A stretch of 24,030 nucleotides of DNA. It comes from an uncultured Candidatus Peregrinibacteria bacterium. GTDB lineage: Bacteria > Patescibacteriota > Gracilibacteria > CAIRYL01. The stretch is from assembly GCA_903882825.1 (NCBI GenBank), contig CAIRYL010000083.1, positions 1-24,030 of the forward strand, in the 5' to 3' direction. This document shows positions 1 to 8,085 of the stretch, in pieces (position 1 is the stretch's first letter; each line of letters begins with the position of its first letter). Below the pieces are notes generated by a model, which saw nothing but the letters and a program-made list of their open reading frames with translations, was not told where the DNA came from and ran no database searches. The position numbers and the translations under genes are program-made.

Positions 1-90
1 AAAAAACAGTAAAATAAAAAACATCTCTTTTGGTACTGTTATCCAAAAAAGAATATTCAAACGTAACGTAGGTATCCACCCAAATTTCAT
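1..90 (-). CDS. possible membrane protein, 5' part only (runs off the left edge)
   Basis: An open frame begins with ATG at 88-90 on the minus strand and stays open to the first base of the window (about 30 codons). It starts MKFGWIPTLRLN and continues into a hydrophobic stretch ending FFILLFF, which would suit an N-terminal membrane segment. A consensus-like promoter lies upstream (205-234) and a terminator for the preceding gene lies further upstream, so a leftward gene is expected here. There is no clear ribosome binding site, only AGG about 12 bases before the start. The fragment is too short to assign a family and could be chance. Confidence 0.3.
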   Translation of the reverse strand, partial: MKFGWIPTLRLNILFWITVPKEMFFILLFF

Positions 91-204
91 CACTTTATTG
101 CCTGTGTTATAAAAGACCAAACGTGTTCAATGAGGCATAAACCCCAATATATTTGTTATTTTCCACCTCTTTACAATACCCCTCTTTTTTCAGAATTCCC
201 GCGA

Positions 205-234
205 ATACTACCGAAACACAAGGCTATCTGTCAA
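205..234 (-). promoter_or_regulatory. sigma-70-type promoter, TTGACA-18-TAGTAT
   Basis: On the minus strand TTGACA (229-234) is followed after 18 bases by TAGTAT (205-210). This is the closest match to the vegetative consensus seen in the window. It would start transcription near 198 and drive a leftward gene with a leader of about 110 bases to the ATG at 90. The rest of 91-325 is AT-rich and holds no gene I can support. Confidence 0.45.
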
Positions 235-325
235 ATTTTTTATTCTTCCTTTTTCAATTTTCATATTCATTTTCTAAAATGCATATAAAAAAATACTTGT
301 GCGCATACTGAAACGGAATGGAATG

Positions 326-344
326 AAAAAGTGTTTCACTTTTT
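326..344 (-). terminator. intrinsic terminator after the cysS operon
   Basis: AAAAAGTG (326-333) and CACTTTTT (337-344) form an 8-bp stem around a TTT loop. Read on the minus strand, the descending arm supplies a T run. It sits 10 bases beyond the stop of the leftward gene at 355 and fits termination of the cysS operon. Confidence 0.6.
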
Positions 345-354
345 TGAAAAAAAA

Positions 355-1275
355 TTATTTTTCCTCTTTCCCTCCATTAGAAAACCAAAAACTACGAATA
401 TGATTTTTATTTTGCCAAAAAATTTCATCACGGGCAGACGAATAATAATATGGGCTTTTCTCATCTCTCTCAGAAATCTCTTGAATACCATCGCCAGAAT
501 TTCGGAGTGCAAAAATAGATTTTTTTGTAACCACCACCAAAATATCTCTCCCGGAAAGCGGAATAATGGTTTCTATTGGTTCGTCAAAAGAAGCGAGGAG
601 TTTCCTTTTTTCTTCCGCTTGCGTATCGAGCTCAAATACTTGTCCTGCAACAAAGGTATAACTTTTTTTATAAAAAGAAAGTGTGTCCGTTAATGTATTT
701 AAAAATTCAGAATTCATTCGGAATGCTTCATCGAAAAGTGCATCAGTCATTTTTTTTGTATTCACCGCTTCTGCAGGAGCTTCATACACAGCTTGTCCAT
801 ATTGAGAGAAATTAATACCCCAAAACATTTTTGATACTTCATCATACGATAAAAATCCACGTCCTTTTGGATCCCACTGCACTACCTCTAAACTCCCCCA
901 ATCTTTATTCGCAATTTTAGAAACTCTTGACCATAGGTACACATTATCACGACGAACAATTTTCTCTCCCACTGTAAAAGCAAAACAAGCAGGGACATAT
1001 CCGCTCGCCTCCAGACAACCAAAATAATCACCAAATTCCACATTTCCCATTCTTTCAAAAGGAGTAATCGCTAAATATTTTTCATTTATAGAAAAAATTG
1101 CTTTTTGTGAGGCAGAAATAGTAATAACCCCTGTAGAAAGGATTTTCCCAGATGAAAAATCATAGCGTTGACCAAAAAGATATAAAAAAACAACAGTGAG
1201 TCCCGTTAAGAAAAGAGTAGTCCAAAGAAAAACACCAAAAGCCGAAGAAGGGTGACTGTGCAAAGAAGATCTCAT
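355..1275 (-). CDS. membrane-anchored protein of unknown function (PEGA/propeller-like layout)
   Basis: 306 residues. One strong N-terminal membrane segment (about residues 12-34, FGVFLWTTLFLTGLTVVF) follows a short basic tail, and the remaining ~270 residues look extracytoplasmic and rich in beta strand. Just after the membrane segment comes GQRYDFSSGKILSTG, a pattern similar to CPR proteins that carry a PEGA-like module followed by beta-propeller-like repeats; this likeness is weak. The start codon lies inside the end of cysS in an ATGA overlap (1272-1275), so translation is probably coupled to cysS and both come from one mRNA. The architecture recalls the PEGA-like gene at 17215-18126, although I see no clear sequence identity. 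A function cannot be assigned; a cell-surface or periplasmic-side sensor or scaffold is only a guess. Confidence 0.82.
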   Translation of the reverse strand: MRSSLHSHPSSAFGVFLWTTLFLTGLTVVFLYLFGQRYDFSSGKILSTGVITISASQKAIFSINEKYLAITPFERMGNVEFGDYFGCLEASGYVPACFAFTVGEKIVRRDNVYLWSRVSKIANKDWGSLEVVQWDPKGRGFLSYDEVSKMFWGINFSQYGQAVYEAPAEAVNTKKMTDALFDEAFRMNSEFLNTLTDTLSFYKKSYTFVAGQVFELDTQAEEKRKLLASFDEPIETIIPLSGRDILVVVTKKSIFALRNSGDGIQEISERDEKSPYYYSSARDEIFWQNKNHIRSFWFSNGGKEEK

Positions 1276-2720
1276 AATTCCATCGGCAAAATATCTGTCC
1301 CCTGAGCATTGTCACGAACTATAAATCCTTTTTGGAGTATCATATCTCGGATTACATCTGATTCAGACCATTGTTTTTGAGCCCTTGCAATTTCTCGATT
1401 TTTTACCAATAACAAAACATCTTCGGGAATGTTTTTTTCAAGAGGAAAAAAAGAAACTCCAAAAAGAGATTCTAGCCATTGAATAATTTGAAAGGTCGAA
1501 GATGTCAAAAGTGACACATCAGAGGAAAGCTGAGAAAGATATTCAAATACAGAAGCAATAGCAATAGGAGCTTGAAGATCATCTTGCATTGCCTTTGTAA
1601 TACTCAAAATAAAAGAATCTTCGTGTGTATTTTTTGGGGAAATACCATCTTGAAGCACAGAAACAAGGGATATTTTTATATTTCTTGAAAAATTACGGAT
1701 TTTCTGAAGAGTATTTTTTGCACCTTCTAGGGCTTCAAAAGAGAGGTTGAGCTTTGTTCGATAATGATTCGTAACGAGAAAAAAACGAATAACGTCTGAT
1801 GAAAATCCTTTTTTTTCGAGATCAGAAAGCGTATAAAAATTTCCAAGTGATTTACTCATTTTTTGTCCTTCCACAAAAAGATGCTCATTATGAACCCAAT
1901 ACACGTTTGGGTCATTTCCATAACCAGCAGTACTCTGTGCAATTTCATCTTCATGATGAGGAAAACAGAGATCAACTCCACCAGAATGTATGTCAAAAGG
2001 AATTCCAAATGCTTCTTTTTCCATGGCGGAACATTCTAGATGCCAACCAGGACGACCAGGAAGAGAGATTGTCCGATTTTCAGAAATTGAAAATTCATAA
2101 TCCCAAAAAGGCTCTCCTTCTTTTTTCGCTTTCCATAATACAAAATCAGAAGCATTCTCTTTTTCATATTCATCTGCCTGAATTCGTACTGTTTTTTGTT
2201 GTTCGCCAAAATGGACATCTGCCAATTGTCCATATAAATAAAATTTTGAATATTTTTGAACATCAAAATATACTGACCCCTCTTTTTCGTATGCAAAGCC
2301 ATTATTATAAATTTTTTGCACCAATGCTTGCATTTCCAAAATGGAATCAGTGGCGCGTGGAGTTTGAAAAAAATCAGTTTTGGAAATATTTAATTTTTGA
2401 AGCGTCTCAAAGAACAGAAGAGTATATTTTTCTGTAAATTTTTTAAGAGCCTCCAATGGTAAAATATCAGGAAATTGAAGACGAGAATCACGAATAGTTT
2501 TATCATCAACATCCGTGATATTCATAACCCATCGCACGGTATATTTTTCACCATATTGAAGCCATCTGCGAAGAGTATCCGCAAAAAGGAATGAACGAAT
2601 ATTTCCAATATGTACTTCGTTATACACCGTGGGTCCGCACGAATAAAAATGAACAATCTTCTTTTGAAGTGGTACAAATGGTAATAAAGCCCGATGGCGG
2701 GAATCCCACAAATGGAGCAT
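1272..2720 (-). CDS. cysS: cysteinyl-tRNA synthetase
   Basis: Charges tRNA-Cys with cysteine in the cytoplasm (class I synthetase). 482 residues, close to the usual ~460-480. The HIGH motif appears as HIGN (37-40) after CGPTVYNEV, and the second signature as KMSKS (287-291) within EGQKMSKSLGNF. The zinc ligands known from the E. coli enzyme are all in place: Cys28, Cys230 (WHLECSAM), His255 and Glu259 (PHHEDE). The tRNA-binding C-terminal region follows. The ATG at 2718-2720 gives the canonical N-terminus. An extended -10 promoter lies just upstream (2736-2744). The 3' end overlaps the following membrane-protein gene by ATGA. No Shine-Dalgarno sequence is visible. The identification is secure. 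Confidence 0.98.
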   Translation of the reverse strand: MLHLWDSRHRALLPFVPLQKKIVHFYSCGPTVYNEVHIGNIRSFLFADTLRRWLQYGEKYTVRWVMNITDVDDKTIRDSRLQFPDILPLEALKKFTEKYTLLFFETLQKLNISKTDFFQTPRATDSILEMQALVQKIYNNGFAYEKEGSVYFDVQKYSKFYLYGQLADVHFGEQQKTVRIQADEYEKENASDFVLWKAKKEGEPFWDYEFSISENRTISLPGRPGWHLECSAMEKEAFGIPFDIHSGGVDLCFPHHEDEIAQSTAGYGNDPNVYWVHNEHLFVEGQKMSKSLGNFYTLSDLEKKGFSSDVIRFFLVTNHYRTKLNLSFEALEGAKNTLQKIRNFSRNIKISLVSVLQDGISPKNTHEDSFILSITKAMQDDLQAPIAIASVFEYLSQLSSDVSLLTSSTFQIIQWLESLFGVSFFPLEKNIPEDVLLLVKNREIARAQKQWSESDVIRDMILQKGFIVRDNAQGTDILPMEL

Positions 2721-2735
2721 TTCTTGAACAAATAA

Positions 2736-2744
2736 ATTTTATCA
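2736..2744 (-). promoter_or_regulatory. extended -10 promoter of cysS
   Basis: On the minus strand TGA-TAAAAT (TGn followed by the -10 hexamer) ends 15 bases before the cysS ATG. The start point would be near 2729, giving a very short leader. No good -35 was found, which is typical of extended -10 promoters. The same TGn pattern occurs before ahpC and before the pilin-like operon. Confidence 0.5.
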
Positions 2745-2767
2745 ATGCTATTGTTACAGAACATCAC

Positions 2768-2796
2768 TTGTTTTTCCAATAAAAAGGAAATAGCAT
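2768..2796 (+). promoter_or_regulatory. possible promoter of the glycosyltransferase gene
   Basis: TTGTTT (2768-2773), a 17-base spacer and TAGCAT (2791-2796) lie in the divergent region between cysS and the glycosyltransferase. Spacing is ideal but both hexamers are imperfect. GAGGAG (about 2816-2821) follows, too far from the ATG at 2847 to act as a normal ribosome binding site. Confidence 0.3.
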
Positions 2797-2846
2797 AAAA
2801 ATGCATCTCAGAAGCGAGGAGAGTAAGGATTAAAAAAACTTTTCAT

Positions 2847-4220
2847 ATGAATTCATTGCAAAAAAAAATACTTCTTATTGGCTCTGGACCGCTCCCTGAT
2901 ACAGAAAATGGTATTCGTAGCGCTGGAGGACTCAGAACAGAACAATTTTTATCTCCATTACAAAATAAAGGATACGATATTTTTACAGTACTCATTTTTT
3001 CAGAAATGATTTCTGTAAAAAAAGAAAAAAATCTATTGGAAGTTTCACGACAAGATAGTTCTCTTTTAAGACATATAAGACAAGTTGTCGCCAGTTTTTC
3101 GCCAGATGTATGTATTGGGATTAATACATTCCCTTGTTTTATAGCATCAAAAGTACTGCCCAAAAACATTCCATTTTGGGCAGATTTAAATGGCTGGATA
3201 ATGGCGGAAGCACAAATAAGAGCACAAGAAATACAAGAAAATTCATTTCTTCCAAATGCCTGGCTTCAGGAAAAAACAATACTTTTCAGAGCTGATAGAA
3301 TTTCGACAGTGTCGAATGCTCAACGATTGGTAACAATTGGAGAGCTCGCCACTATTGGTCGTATAAGAAAAGAAAATGTAGGCTATCCATTGGTAATAAG
3401 CATACCAAATGCTACAAAAAATTTTACTCTTGATAAACTCAAAAAAGAGCCAGAAGGCGATTATAATATCGATTTTTATAATATTGAAAGTCAAAAAAAA
3501 GAAATTCCACCAATGGCAACCGTCATTTCGTTTATTGGTGGATATAATAATTGGGTAGACGAAAAAACGCTTTTTGAAGCCTTGGAAAAAGCAATGGAAA
3601 AAGACGAAAATATTATATTTCTTTCTACGGGTGGGAATATTGACAAAATAGCCAATGGGGTTTTTGATCGTTTTCGATCTCGAATAAAAGAATCAAAATA
3701 CAAAAATCGTTTTTTATTTTCAGGATGGATAAAAACACAGGATATAGTAAAAGTATATAAAAGAAGCAATATTGGAATTAGTACAGATATTTTTTGTATA
3801 GAAACAGAAACTGGAGCAAGAAATCGTATAAATGAGATGATGAAATTTGGGATCCCTGTTATTACTACTGCAGGAAGTGAAATAGCGGAAATAGTACGAA
3901 AAGAAAAATGTGGAGAAGTGGCAAAAAGTGGCAATAGTGACGAATTATCAGAAAAAATTCTTATACTTTCAGAAAATAAAAATCTTCAAATACAATATGG
4001 AGAAAATGGGAAACGTGTTATAAAAGAGTTTTTTCATGAAGATATTCTTTGTGAACCAGTAGAAAACTTTATAAAAAATGTACAGAGTGCCCCTGACAAA
4101 GGATTGAAACCAATTCAAATGAACGGGGGAATATTTTCATTTTTTATTGGAGCTCTATCCTATATCAAAAGAAATGGTATATATTTAGGATATAAAAAGT
4201 TTTGCCAATACTTTTCGTAG
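2847..4220 (+). CDS. GT-B fold glycosyltransferase (group 1 / GT4-like)
   Basis: Probably transfers a sugar from a nucleotide-sugar donor to an envelope lipid or polysaccharide at the inner face of the membrane. 457 residues. The N-terminal Rossmann half opens with KKILLIGSGPLPDT and a following GGLR, and residues around ADLNGW resemble the acceptor-side domain. The C-terminal donor-binding half carries ISFIGGYNNWVDE, FLFSGWIKTQDI and the ETGARNRINEMMKFGIPVIT segment, where the family's conserved Glu and Gly-Ile-Pro-Val-Ile signature sits. The last ~40 residues (FSFFIGALSYIKRNGIYLG) are hydrophobic/basic and may touch the membrane. It stands alone upstream of dxr (74-base gap), divergent from cysS. 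Donor and acceptor cannot be told from the sequence. Confidence 0.88.
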   Translation: MNSLQKKILLIGSGPLPDTENGIRSAGGLRTEQFLSPLQNKGYDIFTVLIFSEMISVKKEKNLLEVSRQDSSLLRHIRQVVASFSPDVCIGINTFPCFIASKVLPKNIPFWADLNGWIMAEAQIRAQEIQENSFLPNAWLQEKTILFRADRISTVSNAQRLVTIGELATIGRIRKENVGYPLVISIPNATKNFTLDKLKKEPEGDYNIDFYNIESQKKEIPPMATVISFIGGYNNWVDEKTLFEALEKAMEKDENIIFLSTGGNIDKIANGVFDRFRSRIKESKYKNRFLFSGWIKTQDIVKVYKRSNIGISTDIFCIETETGARNRINEMMKFGIPVITTAGSEIAEIVRKEKCGEVAKSGNSDELSEKILILSENKNLQIQYGENGKRVIKEFFHEDILCEPVENFIKNVQSAPDKGLKPIQMNGGIFSFFIGALSYIKRNGIYLGYKKFCQYFS

Positions 4221-4293
4221 AAAAATAGAAGGGTTTTCTCTCTTTTGAATTCAAATATATCCTGAGAAAAATTCATTTTATACATACTGTGCT

Positions 4294-5358
4294 ATGAAAA
4301 AAAAAATAATTCTGTTTGGTGCCACTGGAAGTATAGGAACTCAAACATTAGAAATTTTAGAAGCATTTCCTGAGAATTTTGAAATTGTAGGTATATCAGG
4401 AGGGAAACAATGGGAAAAACTATTGGACATTGCTAACAAATGGAATGTTCCTTTTGTCTGTTGTGACCAAATAGACACAGAAAAGTTTTCAAAAAAAGAA
4501 AAAAGAAGAACCTTTCTTTCTGGAAATACAGGAATTTCCTTACTCGCAAAGCAAAAAGCAGATGTGTATATAAATGCCATCAGCGGGATTGCTGGATTAC
4601 AAGCAACTGAAGAAATTATAAAACATCGTCATATACATTTTTGTCTGGCGAACAAAGAATCTTTAGTTATGAAGGGCATGAGTGTAATGAAAATTATTAA
4701 AAAAAATAATATTCAACTTTTACCAATAGATTCTGAACATTCTTCCATGGCTTCGCTTTTAGACAAAGTAGACAAAAAAAGAATTAAAAAAATATGGCTT
4801 ACTGCTTCAGGCGGACCATTCCGAGAAAAGGAAAAGTATCCCCTTTCTTCTTTTGCAACTCTGACTGCTAAAGAAGCCCTTATTCACCCAACTTGGAAAA
4901 TGGGTAGAAAAATAAGTATCGATTCGGCAACTCTTATGAATAAGGCATTTGAACTTATTGAGGCGGTAAGACTTTTTCATCTCCCTGCAGAAATTTTTGA
5001 GGTAGTGGTTCATCCTCAAAGTATTATTCACAGTGCTATAGAAACCATTGATGGGAATATTCTTATGGAAGCGTCATCTCCTGATATGAAACTTCCAATA
5101 GCCAGGGCTCTTTTTAAAAGTATTCAAATGGAAGTTCCGAAAGAATTTTCAATTTTGCCATTTTCGCCGTATGGGAAAAATTTAACATTTGAAGCCGTGG
5201 ATGAAGAAAGGTTCCCCTCTTTAAAATTTGCTCGAAAAGTAATAAAAAAAGGTGAAAAAGCATGCGAAGAGATGCTTCAAAAAAATGATGAGCTTGTAGA
5301 AAAATTTTTACGAGGAGATATTTTTTTTGGAGATATTTTTAAAGGACTTCAATCTTGA
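4294..5358 (+). CDS. dxr: 1-deoxy-D-xylulose 5-phosphate reductoisomerase
   Basis: Converts DXP to MEP with NADPH, the first committed step of the MEP isoprenoid pathway, in the cytoplasm. 354 residues. NADPH-binding GATGSIG (9-15); LANKESLV (118-125); metal ligands Asp146 and Glu148 in PIDSEHS plus Glu220 in LMNKAFELIEA; substrate residues in ASGGPFR (171-177), HPTWKMG and HPQSIIHS. All catalytic motifs are present. The C-terminus is odd. The usual LNAANE element is replaced by LQKNDE, and the protein stops soon after FLRGDIFFGDI, about 35-40 residues earlier than E. coli Dxr, so the last helical domain is shortened. It ends in TGA. No Shine-Dalgarno; an AT-rich TATACA lies 9 bases before the ATG, so a very short leader is possible. 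Confidence 0.97.
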   Translation: MKKKIILFGATGSIGTQTLEILEAFPENFEIVGISGGKQWEKLLDIANKWNVPFVCCDQIDTEKFSKKEKRRTFLSGNTGISLLAKQKADVYINAISGIAGLQATEEIIKHRHIHFCLANKESLVMKGMSVMKIIKKNNIQLLPIDSEHSSMASLLDKVDKKRIKKIWLTASGGPFREKEKYPLSSFATLTAKEALIHPTWKMGRKISIDSATLMNKAFELIEAVRLFHLPAEIFEVVVHPQSIIHSAIETIDGNILMEASSPDMKLPIARALFKSIQMEVPKEFSILPFSPYGKNLTFEAVDEERFPSLKFARKVIKKGEKACEEMLQKNDELVEKFLRGDIFFGDIFKGLQS

Positions 5359-5378
5359 AAAAGATTTATTGATACACC

Positions 5379-5401
5379 TTTTAAAATATGATATTTTAAA
5401 A
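5379..5401. repeat. perfect AT-only inverted repeat downstream of dxr
   Basis: TTTTAAAATAT (5379-5389) and its exact complement ATATTTTAAAA (5391-5401) flank one G. It sits in the 220-base gap between dxr and cysK. It lacks a GC clamp and T tail, so it is a poor terminator; it may be a protein-binding site or simply AT-rich chance sequence. The remaining gap to 5579 shows no gene. Confidence 0.35.
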
Positions 5402-5579
5402 TAGAAAGTTAAAAAAATATTTCATGAATTATTTTTTACACAATTCAGCCTGTTGTTTTCCCTTTATAAAATTGTTGAGGGAGTGCTGTTGTTGCTAAAA
5501 AAATATTTTTTTGTTCCATTTCCTCAAAAGATACTTAAAAAAAGTCATTGAGGTTTTTTTATTTTTCACTTCTTTTCTT

Positions 5580-6497
5580 ATGAAATTTTTTCAAAACCCT
5601 TACACCATAGGGAACACACCGCTTGAACATTTACTAGTTTTTGCTCCAACAAAAAATCTTTTTGCAAAAATAGAGTCACGAAATCCTCTCGGAAGCGTAA
5701 AAGATAGAGCCGCAATGGGAATGATTTTAAGAGGAGAAAAATTAGGGCTTTTAACCCCAGGTGATACTCTTATAGAAGCCACATCAGGAAATACAGGGAT
5801 TGGACTCGCATGGATTGCAAAAAAACGAGGATATACATTAATAGTTACTATGCCAGAAACCATGAGTGAAGAACGTAAACGAGTTTTAAAATTTTTAGGA
5901 GTAGAAATTATTCTCACAGAAGGATCAAAAGGAATGAAGGGAGCAGTAGCAAAAGCAAAAGAAATTTCGGAAGAAAGAGGCTTATATCTTCCAAATCAAT
6001 TTGAAAATCCCGGGAATCCAGATTTTCATTATCGCACTACCGGACCAGAAATATGGAAGCAAAGTGGTGGAAAAGTGGATATGATTGTTTTTGGATGTGG
6101 CACAGGAGGAAGTATTATGGGTGTTGGAAAATTTTTACGAGAAAAAAATCCAAAACTTCAAATTATCGCGGTAGAACCACAAGAATCACCAGTATTATCA
6201 AAAGGACCAGAAAGTGCAGGACCGCATGGGATAGCAGGTATTGGACCAGGATTTATCCCAAAAATTGTTGATTTGAATATGTTTCATGAAATTGAAACCG
6301 TGCATTCCCAAGAAGCAAGAGAAACTGCCAGAGAAATAGCAGAAAAAGAAGGACTTTTTATTGGTATTTCTGGAGGCGCATCTGCCTTTGTAGCACGTAA
6401 AAAAGCAATGCAAAATCCTGAAAAAATAGTAGTAACTCTTTTCCCAGATACTGCTGAAAGATATTGCTCAACTCCACTTTTTACAGAAATTTTATAA
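5580..6497 (+). CDS. cysK: cysteine synthase (O-acetylserine sulfhydrylase, PLP-dependent)
   Basis: Makes L-cysteine from O-acetylserine and sulfide using pyridoxal phosphate. 305 residues from the ATG at 5580, the normal family length. The PLP lysine is Lys41 in NPLGSVKDRAA; substrate loop EATSGNTGIG; phosphate-binding GCGTGGS; GIAGIGPGFIP; FIGISGGAS; and C-terminal FPDTAERYCST, a variant of the usual PDTGERYLST. An upstream in-frame TTG (5511) would add 23 hydrophobic/basic residues absent from the family, so I prefer the ATG, which places YTIGNTPLEHL at the expected position. No Shine-Dalgarno is seen at either start. The MntP-like gene follows after one base. No serine acetyltransferase (cysE) is nearby. 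A related cystathionine beta-synthase-type activity cannot be excluded. Confidence 0.92.
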   Translation: MKFFQNPYTIGNTPLEHLLVFAPTKNLFAKIESRNPLGSVKDRAAMGMILRGEKLGLLTPGDTLIEATSGNTGIGLAWIAKKRGYTLIVTMPETMSEERKRVLKFLGVEIILTEGSKGMKGAVAKAKEISEERGLYLPNQFENPGNPDFHYRTTGPEIWKQSGGKVDMIVFGCGTGGSIMGVGKFLREKNPKLQIIAVEPQESPVLSKGPESAGPHGIAGIGPGFIPKIVDLNMFHEIETVHSQEARETAREIAEKEGLFIGISGGASAFVARKKAMQNPEKIVVTLFPDTAERYCSTPLFTEIL

Positions 6498-6498
6498 T

Positions 6499-7044
6499 AT
6501 GGAAAACCTCTGGGCATCTATTTTTATTGGTATTTCACTCGCAATGGACGCATTGAGCGTTTCAATCAGTACGGGTGCTCAGGGGAAAATTCATCCTTTT
6601 TCTCGTGGTTTTATAATCGCCAGTGTTTTTGGTGTTTTTCAATGGGCAATGACCATTATAGGTGGAAGTAGTGGGAATATTATTCCAGATACTTTTTTAG
6701 TATGGGGTCGCGTTATTGCGGGATTGCTCGTATTGTTTGTAGGAGTGAAGATGATAATAGAATATTTTAAAGATGAAGAAAAAAACACTTCATTTTCTTT
6801 TGGCTGGGTTTTTATAACCGGTATCGCCACGAGCATTGATGCACTAGGGATTGGAATAAGCTTTGCATTTTTACAGCAACCATTTTTAATACCTGCTCTT
6901 ATTATCGGAATTATAACATTTATTTTTTGTTTTTTTGGATATTTTCTTGGGAAATTTCTACAAAAAATAATAGGGAAAAAAGCAGAATTTATAGGAGGTA
7001 TAATCCTTATTTTCATAGGCTTGAATTTTATTATTTCATATTAA
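6499..7044 (+). CDS. mntP: MntP-like manganese efflux pump
   Basis: Integral membrane exporter of the MntP (former DUF204) family, which pumps Mn2+ out of the cell. 181 residues, close to the ~188 of E. coli MntP, with about six membrane segments in two related halves. The two signature helices each carry a conserved acidic residue: SLAMDALSVSIS near residue 17 and GIATSIDALGIGISFA near residue 113. A glycine-rich last helix (GGIILIFIGLNFII) ends the protein. Its ATG is one base after the cysK stop, so the two are certainly co-transcribed. I see no yybP-ykoY riboswitch ahead of it. Family assignment is good; the exported metal is inferred from the family. Confidence 0.9.
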   Translation: MENLWASIFIGISLAMDALSVSISTGAQGKIHPFSRGFIIASVFGVFQWAMTIIGGSSGNIIPDTFLVWGRVIAGLLVLFVGVKMIIEYFKDEEKNTSFSFGWVFITGIATSIDALGIGISFAFLQQPFLIPALIIGIITFIFCFFGYFLGKFLQKIIGKKAEFIGGIILIFIGLNFIISY

Positions 7045-7089
7045 AAAAAAGAGCAGTAGAAGAGCTACAGAAACTAATTTTTAAAAAAA

Positions 7090-8085
7090 TTAAAAACCAA
7101 GTGCTGTAAGTCTTCTTACTTCCTCTTTTGCTTCTTCATCGTAAGGAGACAGATCAAGGATTTTTTCATATATTTTTTTTGCTTCTATAAAGCGTTTTGC
7201 TTCACGATATGTATCACCCAAAAGATACAAAAACTCAATATTTCGAGGATCTAAACGCAGACATTGCTGAAAAGCGTCAATCGCTTTCTCATAATTTTTA
7301 ACAGCAAAATACACTTGCCCTATATTCGTGTACCGTACAGGAGAATTTGGATCAATATTCACCGCCTCTTCATAATGATAAATAGCAGACTCAAAGTTTT
7401 TTTGTTTAAAAAATGTGAGTCCAAGATTGGTATGAAAAGTAGGATTTTGAGGATTCCCTTCTAAAAGACGAAGATAGAGCATTTCCGCTTTCCCATATAC
7501 TTTTGTTTGGAGATACAAAAGTGCTAATTTTTCGAGCGCTGGAATATAGTTCCCATCCCAAGAAAGTATTTGAATAAAAAGTCTTTCTGCTTCCGGAAAT
7601 TCTTTTCTCGCAAAAAAGAGATCTGCTCTTTTCAGAAGAGCAGAAATTTCTTGATGTGAAATTTCTTCGTCCGTTAATTCTGGAGGAGCTTCTTGTAATT
7701 CTTCTTCTTCTTTTAAATCGATCAAATCGAACAAAGAATTTTCTAATGAAGGATTCTCAACTAATTGGTCATCAATACTTTTTAACTCTTCATCTTCGAC
7801 AGATGTCTCTAAATTTAACACTAAAGAATCAGGGGAATCCTCTATAGAATCTGAAGGCACGAGAGAATCTTCTTTTTTATCAATAAGATTCGGAACATTC
7901 TCTTTTTCTTCTAATTCAGGAGATATAAATTCTTCTTTCTCTCGTTTTGCATTCTCAAGTGCCAACTTGAGTGCTGTTTTTTGTGACTGTTTTTCGTTTA
8001 AAAAACGAATAAAAAATAATGATATAATCCCAAATATGGAAGAGAAAAATATAGCGAAAAAAAGAGGGAGATAATCACCTATCAT
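7090..8085 (-). CDS. membrane-anchored tetratricopeptide-repeat protein
   Basis: 331 residues. An N-terminal membrane helix (about residues 5-27, PLFFAIFFSSIFGIISLFF) is followed by a basic stretch, a ~110-residue highly acidic low-complexity linker (Glu/Asp/Ser/Leu rich, about 45-140), then about five TPR units to the end. The TPRs are easy to see: NPTFHTNLGLTFFKQKNFES, SPVRYTNIGQVYFAVKNYEK and NIEFLYLLGDTYREAKRF, each ending in a ...DP/SP turn. TPR domains bind other proteins, so this is likely a membrane-tethered scaffold with the repeats in the cytoplasm. The start codon overlaps the carA stop as ATGA (8082-8085), implying translational coupling, although no functional link to carbamoyl phosphate is evident. 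Confidence 0.88.
   Translation of the reverse strand: MIGDYLPLFFAIFFSSIFGIISLFFIRFLNEKQSQKTALKLALENAKREKEEFISPELEEKENVPNLIDKKEDSLVPSDSIEDSPDSLVLNLETSVEDEELKSIDDQLVENPSLENSLFDLIDLKEEEELQEAPPELTDEEISHQEISALLKRADLFFARKEFPEAERLFIQILSWDGNYIPALEKLALLYLQTKVYGKAEMLYLRLLEGNPQNPTFHTNLGLTFFKQKNFESAIYHYEEAVNIDPNSPVRYTNIGQVYFAVKNYEKAIDAFQQCLRLDPRNIEFLYLLGDTYREAKRFIEAKKIYEKILDLSPYDEEAKEEVRRLTALGF

Noticed and set aside
107..224. Short minus-strand open frame with peptide-like stretch LKKEGYCKEVENNKY
   Set aside because: No convincing start codon, and the good promoter lies inside it; too short to separate from chance.
1799..2437. 212-codon plus-strand open frame inside cysS
   Set aside because: It lies antisense to a clear, fully conserved gene and has the biased composition of a shadow frame.
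4244..4255. TTTGAATTCAAA palindrome upstream of dxr as an operator
   Set aside because: Twelve bases of AT-rich palindrome are likely by chance here, and no promoter with good spacing overlaps it.
5356..5358. Possible UGA-as-glycine recoding (as in some Gracilibacteria) to explain the short dxr
   Set aside because: Reading through the TGA gives no Dxr-like sequence, and several genes end in TGA within ATGA overlaps with real downstream genes.
5511..5579. N-terminal extension of cysK from a TTG start, resembling a membrane helix
   Set aside because: Cysteine synthases are cytosolic and start near the IGNTP motif; the ATG at 5580 gives the family length.
7045..7089. AT-only complementarity between the convergent mntP and TPR genes as a terminator
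   Set aside because: No GC-containing stem; the pairing of A and T runs is expected by composition.
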